A DNA stretch of 7,896 nucleotides, taken from NCBI GenBank assembly GCA_900768675.1, contig CAAGDT010000150.1:1-7896 (forward strand), read 5' to 3'. The notes beneath the pieces are model-generated. The model saw only the letters and a list, made by a program, of their open reading frames with translations. It was not told the origin of the DNA and made no database searches. Made by a program: the position numbers and the translations under genes. This document shows, one piece after another, positions 6,032-7,896 of this stretch. Source of the DNA: Oscillospiraceae bacterium. Lineage in GTDB: Bacteria > Bacillota > Clostridia > Oscillospirales > Ruminococcaceae. The stretch's first letter is position 1; each line of letters starts with the position of its first letter.

Positions 6032-6111
6032 AATAATCAGTCGGCGCATATTTCTGCGCCTTTGAGTTCAATGCAGCTCCCGTCAGGGGAAATCTGAAAA
6101 GGAGAAGGATA
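6032..6111 (+). promoter_or_regulatory. Leader of nhaC with a small hairpin
   Basis: The 80 nt between the -10 and the ATG hold a hairpin GGCGCA (6043-6048) with TGCGCC (6055-6060), a short TCCC (6078-6081) with GGGA (6087-6090) stem, and the ribosome site AAGGAG (6099-6104), 7 nt before the ATG. Cation-sensing riboswitches are known upstream of some antiporter genes, but I cannot match this leader to a known consensus. Confidence 0.4.
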
Positions 6112-7749
6112 ATGAAATCGAAAAAGTATATCAGCAAGATTATATTTGCGCTGATAGTATTTGCCTTCATTATTGCGTGTGCGCTTTCAGCGGACGTAGG
6201 CAGTGCTATCGGCTCATTGTGGTCTTTGCTTCCGCCTATTGTGGCAATCGGACTTGCGCTTATAACAAAGGAGGTTTACTCCTCCCTGTTTATCGGAATA
6301 CTGACCGGAGGCTTAATCTATGCCCTCGCTACCTCTACGGGCTTTGAGGGAATGTTCAGGGCTGTTGTGGAGGAGGGGCTTATAGCTAACCTTTCGGACA
6401 GCTACAACGTAGGCATACTTATATTCCTTGTTGTGCTTGGAATTATCGTTGTGCTGATGAACAAGGCGGGCGGCAGCCGTGCCTACGGAGAATGGGCGGC
6501 AAAGCACATAAAGAACCGCCGGGGCGCAACCTTTGCCACCTTCCTGCTGGGCGTGCTTATCTTCGTTGACGACTATTTCAACTGCCTTACCGTCGGCTCG
6601 GTTATGCGCCCAGTTACGGACAAGCACAAGGTTTCCCGTGCAAAGCTTGCCTACCTTATCGACGCTACTGCTGCGCCTATCTGCATTATTGCGCCGATTT
6701 CCTCCTGGGCGGCTGCGGTAAGCGGAACTGTTGAGGGAGTAAACGGAATACAGCTTTTTATCCAGACCATACCCTACAATCTATATGCTCTGCTGAGTAT
6801 AGTTATGGTTATATTCATAGCCCTTTCCGGCTTCGATTACGGTCCTATGAGAAAGCACGAGCAGAATGCTCTTAAGGGCGACCTTTTCACCACAAGGAAT
6901 AATGTTTACCCCGAAGACGATAAGCCTGCACATACAAGAGGCAAGGTAATCGACCTTATTATCCCTGTGCTTACGCTGATTGTGTTCTGCGTTGTGGGAA
7001 TGATTTATTCAGGCGGATTTTTTGCAGGTGAGAGCTTTATGGAGGCTTTTGCAAACTGCGACGCTTCCCTTGGTCTTTCTCTCGGCTCTATCGGTGCGCT
7101 TATCGTTATAATCGGCTACTTTATGCTGAGAAGAGTGCTTTCCTTTACCGAATGTATGGACTCTATCGCCGCAGGCTTCAAGCAGATGGTTCCTGCAATA
7201 CTTATCCTTACATTTGCATGGACGCTTAAGACTATGACCGGTCTTCTTGAGGCAGGACCCTTTGTTTCGGGACTTGTCAAGAGCGCCACAGCTCTTCAGA
7301 TTCTTCTTCCCCTTATCCTGTTTGCTGTTGCAATCGGACTTTCCTTTGCTACGGGTACAAGCTGGGGAACCTTCGGTATTCTTATCCCGATTGTTACCGC
7401 CGTATTCAGCGGCGAGCTTACCGCTGTTGCGCAGACGGGAGAAATTCCCGCTATGGTTATTATCTGTATTTCCGCTTGTCTTGCGGGTGCAGTATGCGGT
7501 GACCACTGCTCTCCCATATCCGACACAACGATTATGGCTTCAACAGGCGCCCAGTGCGACCATGTAAACCATGTATCAACCCAGCTGCCCTACGCATTCA
7601 CCGTTGCGGGAGTGTGTGCGGTCGGCTATCTGCTTTCCGGCTTTGTGCAGAATGTTTTCATAGTTCTCGGCGTTTCTGTTCTGCTTATGGTAGGCGTTCT
7701 TTTTACAATCAGAATGTTGTCCTCAAGAAAGAAGGAAGCAAAGCAGTAA
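6112..7749 (+). CDS. nhaC: Na+/H+ antiporter, NhaC family
   Basis: The product is a 545-residue polytopic inner-membrane protein with about 11-13 hydrophobic segments. NhaC-type carriers expel Na+, or exchange an organic substrate, against H+ and so serve pH and sodium balance. Family marks are PPIVAIGLALITKEVYSSL (41-59), GVLIFVDDYFNCLTVGSVMR (147-166) with D153-D154, DATAAPICIIAPISSW (184-199), GLSFATGTSWGTFGILIPI (409-427) and AGAVCGDHCSPISDTTIMAS (458-477), which includes D471. The loop at about 245-278 is hydrophilic and the C-terminus ends in SSRKKEAKQ. Start is ATG with AAGGAG spaced 7 nt. It stands alone with its own promoter; no terminator is seen before the insertion sequence that begins about 29 bp after its stop. 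Some relatives carry malate/lactate or amino acids, so the substrate is not proved. Confidence 0.9.
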   Translation: MKSKKYISKIIFALIVFAFIIACALSADVGSAIGSLWSLLPPIVAIGLALITKEVYSSLFIGILTGGLIYALATSTGFEGMFRAVVEEGLIANLSDSYNVGILIFLVVLGIIVVLMNKAGGSRAYGEWAAKHIKNRRGATFATFLLGVLIFVDDYFNCLTVGSVMRPVTDKHKVSRAKLAYLIDATAAPICIIAPISSWAAAVSGTVEGVNGIQLFIQTIPYNLYALLSIVMVIFIALSGFDYGPMRKHEQNALKGDLFTTRNNVYPEDDKPAHTRGKVIDLIIPVLTLIVFCVVGMIYSGGFFAGESFMEAFANCDASLGLSLGSIGALIVIIGYFMLRRVLSFTECMDSIAAGFKQMVPAILILTFAWTLKTMTGLLEAGPFVSGLVKSATALQILLPLILFAVAIGLSFATGTSWGTFGILIPIVTAVFSGELTAVAQTGEIPAMVIICISACLAGAVCGDHCSPISDTTIMASTGAQCDHVNHVSTQLPYAFTVAGVCAVGYLLSGFVQNVFIVLGVSVLLMVGVLFTIRMLSSRKKEAKQ

Positions 7750-7803
7750 TTTTATATAAGATTAGCCCCCACGCTTTTGCACAAGTCCAGTAAAAACGGA
7801 CAA

Positions 7804-7832
7804 TAGAAAAAAATCCCCTCCTATGGTATAAT
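7804..7832 (+). promoter_or_regulatory. Internal promoter of the insertion sequence
   Basis: TAGAAA (7804-7809), 17 nt and TATAAT (7827-7832), with TGG before the -10 as an extended -10. The -10 is a perfect match; the -35 matches at 4 of 6 bases. Confidence 0.65.
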
Positions 7833-7852
7833 GTAAAAAAAGCCATAGGAGG
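7817..7852 (+). promoter_or_regulatory. 10-bp inverted repeat hiding the transposase ribosome site
   Basis: CCTCCTATGG (7817-7826) pairs perfectly with CCATAGGAGG (7843-7852). The right arm contains the AGGAGG ribosome site of the frame starting at 7860, and the -10 TATAAT lies in the loop. Only transcripts entering from outside carry both arms and can fold, so read-through RNA would be poorly translated. Confidence 0.7.
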
Positions 7853-7859
7853 AATTTTT

Positions 7860-7896
7860 ATGTCCAGAAGTTACAGACACATACAGCAGTACGAAA
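7860..7896 (+). CDS. Transposase-like protein start (OrfA type), partial
   Basis: The ATG at 7860 follows AGGAGG (7847-7852) by 7 nt and opens a frame of 12 complete codons before the window ends, beginning MSRSYRHIQQYE. This opening resembles the N-terminus of helix-turn-helix OrfA proteins of IS3-family elements in Clostridia, recalled from memory and not searched. Position directly behind an IS-type promoter and inverted repeat supports the call. Too little is present to name the family firmly. Confidence 0.5.
   Translation, partial: MSRSYRHIQQYE

Larger units (their letters stand above)
7778..7896 (+). mobile_element. Left end of an insertion sequence, probably IS3 family, cut by the window edge
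   Basis: The first bases TGCACAAGTCCAG (7778-7790) begin with TG, as IS3-family ends do, and are followed by a promoter, a strong ribosome site and the start of a transposase-like frame. The exact boundary is inferred, since the other end is outside the window. The insertion lies directly after nhaC and does not disrupt it. Confidence 0.5.

Noticed and set aside
7009..7506. Minus-strand open frame of 165 codons opposite nhaC
   Set aside because: It is very rich in Lys, Asn and Ser, has no domain pattern and mirrors the antiporter codons.
3810..7749. Cellulase and antiporter as one polysaccharide-uptake operon
   Set aside because: A complete terminator at 5898-5933 and a separate promoter at 6003-6031 lie between them.

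Overview
The window looks like an anaerobic gut or rumen Firmicute of the Ruminococcus type (Oscillospiraceae/Clostridia). The support is a lipoprotein GH5 cellulase, a Cthe_2159-like carbohydrate-binding beta-helix protein, strong GGAGG ribosome sites, sigma70-type promoters, moderate GC and several small palindromic intergenic repeats. The genus is inference; the gene families are read from the sequence.

Layout. Positions 1-110 are an unassigned edge that does not belong to the following gene and carries a two-stem hairpin. 111-1283 (+) is the C-terminal part of a Cthe_2159-like carbohydrate-binding protein whose N-terminal half is missing. 1283-1454 is a MITE-like element with 18-bp inverted ends lying between two convergent genes; it touches the stop codon of one and encodes the last residues of the other. 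3481-1429 (-) is an operon read from a perfect consensus promoter at 3504-3532: a HEAT-like fragment without a start codon, an AAC(3)-type acetyltransferase homologue (GTG start, 4-nt overlap) and a two-domain GNAT protein. 3482-3809 has no clear gene; it holds this divergent promoter, a second copy of the MITE family, and the promoter and ribosome site of the cellulase. 3810-5633 (+) is a GH5 cellulase lipoprotein with a helical linker and an unassigned beta-rich C-terminal domain. 5634-6111 has no gene; it holds a terminator hairpin present twice (33-bp identical direct repeats), two 11-bp perfect hairpins, a second kind of MITE-like element built from inverted heptamer arrays, and then the promoter and an 80-nt leader of the next gene. 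6112-7749 (+) is an NhaC-family Na+/H+ antiporter. From about 7778 to the end is the left end of an insertion sequence, probably IS3 family, whose ribosome site lies in an inverted repeat surrounding its own promoter.

How it fits together. The cellulase and the beta-helix protein are cell-surface polysaccharide functions, but they are separate transcription units about 2.5 kb apart. The acetyltransferase pair is an independent minus-strand operon, and the antiporter has its own promoter. This is not one pathway. The unusual content is mainly the repeats: two families of small palindromic elements sit at gene ends, one supplies stop codons, and one shows a hairpin with compensating base changes between copies. 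No CRISPR array, tRNA or rRNA was seen, and I see no convincing new defence or metabolic system.
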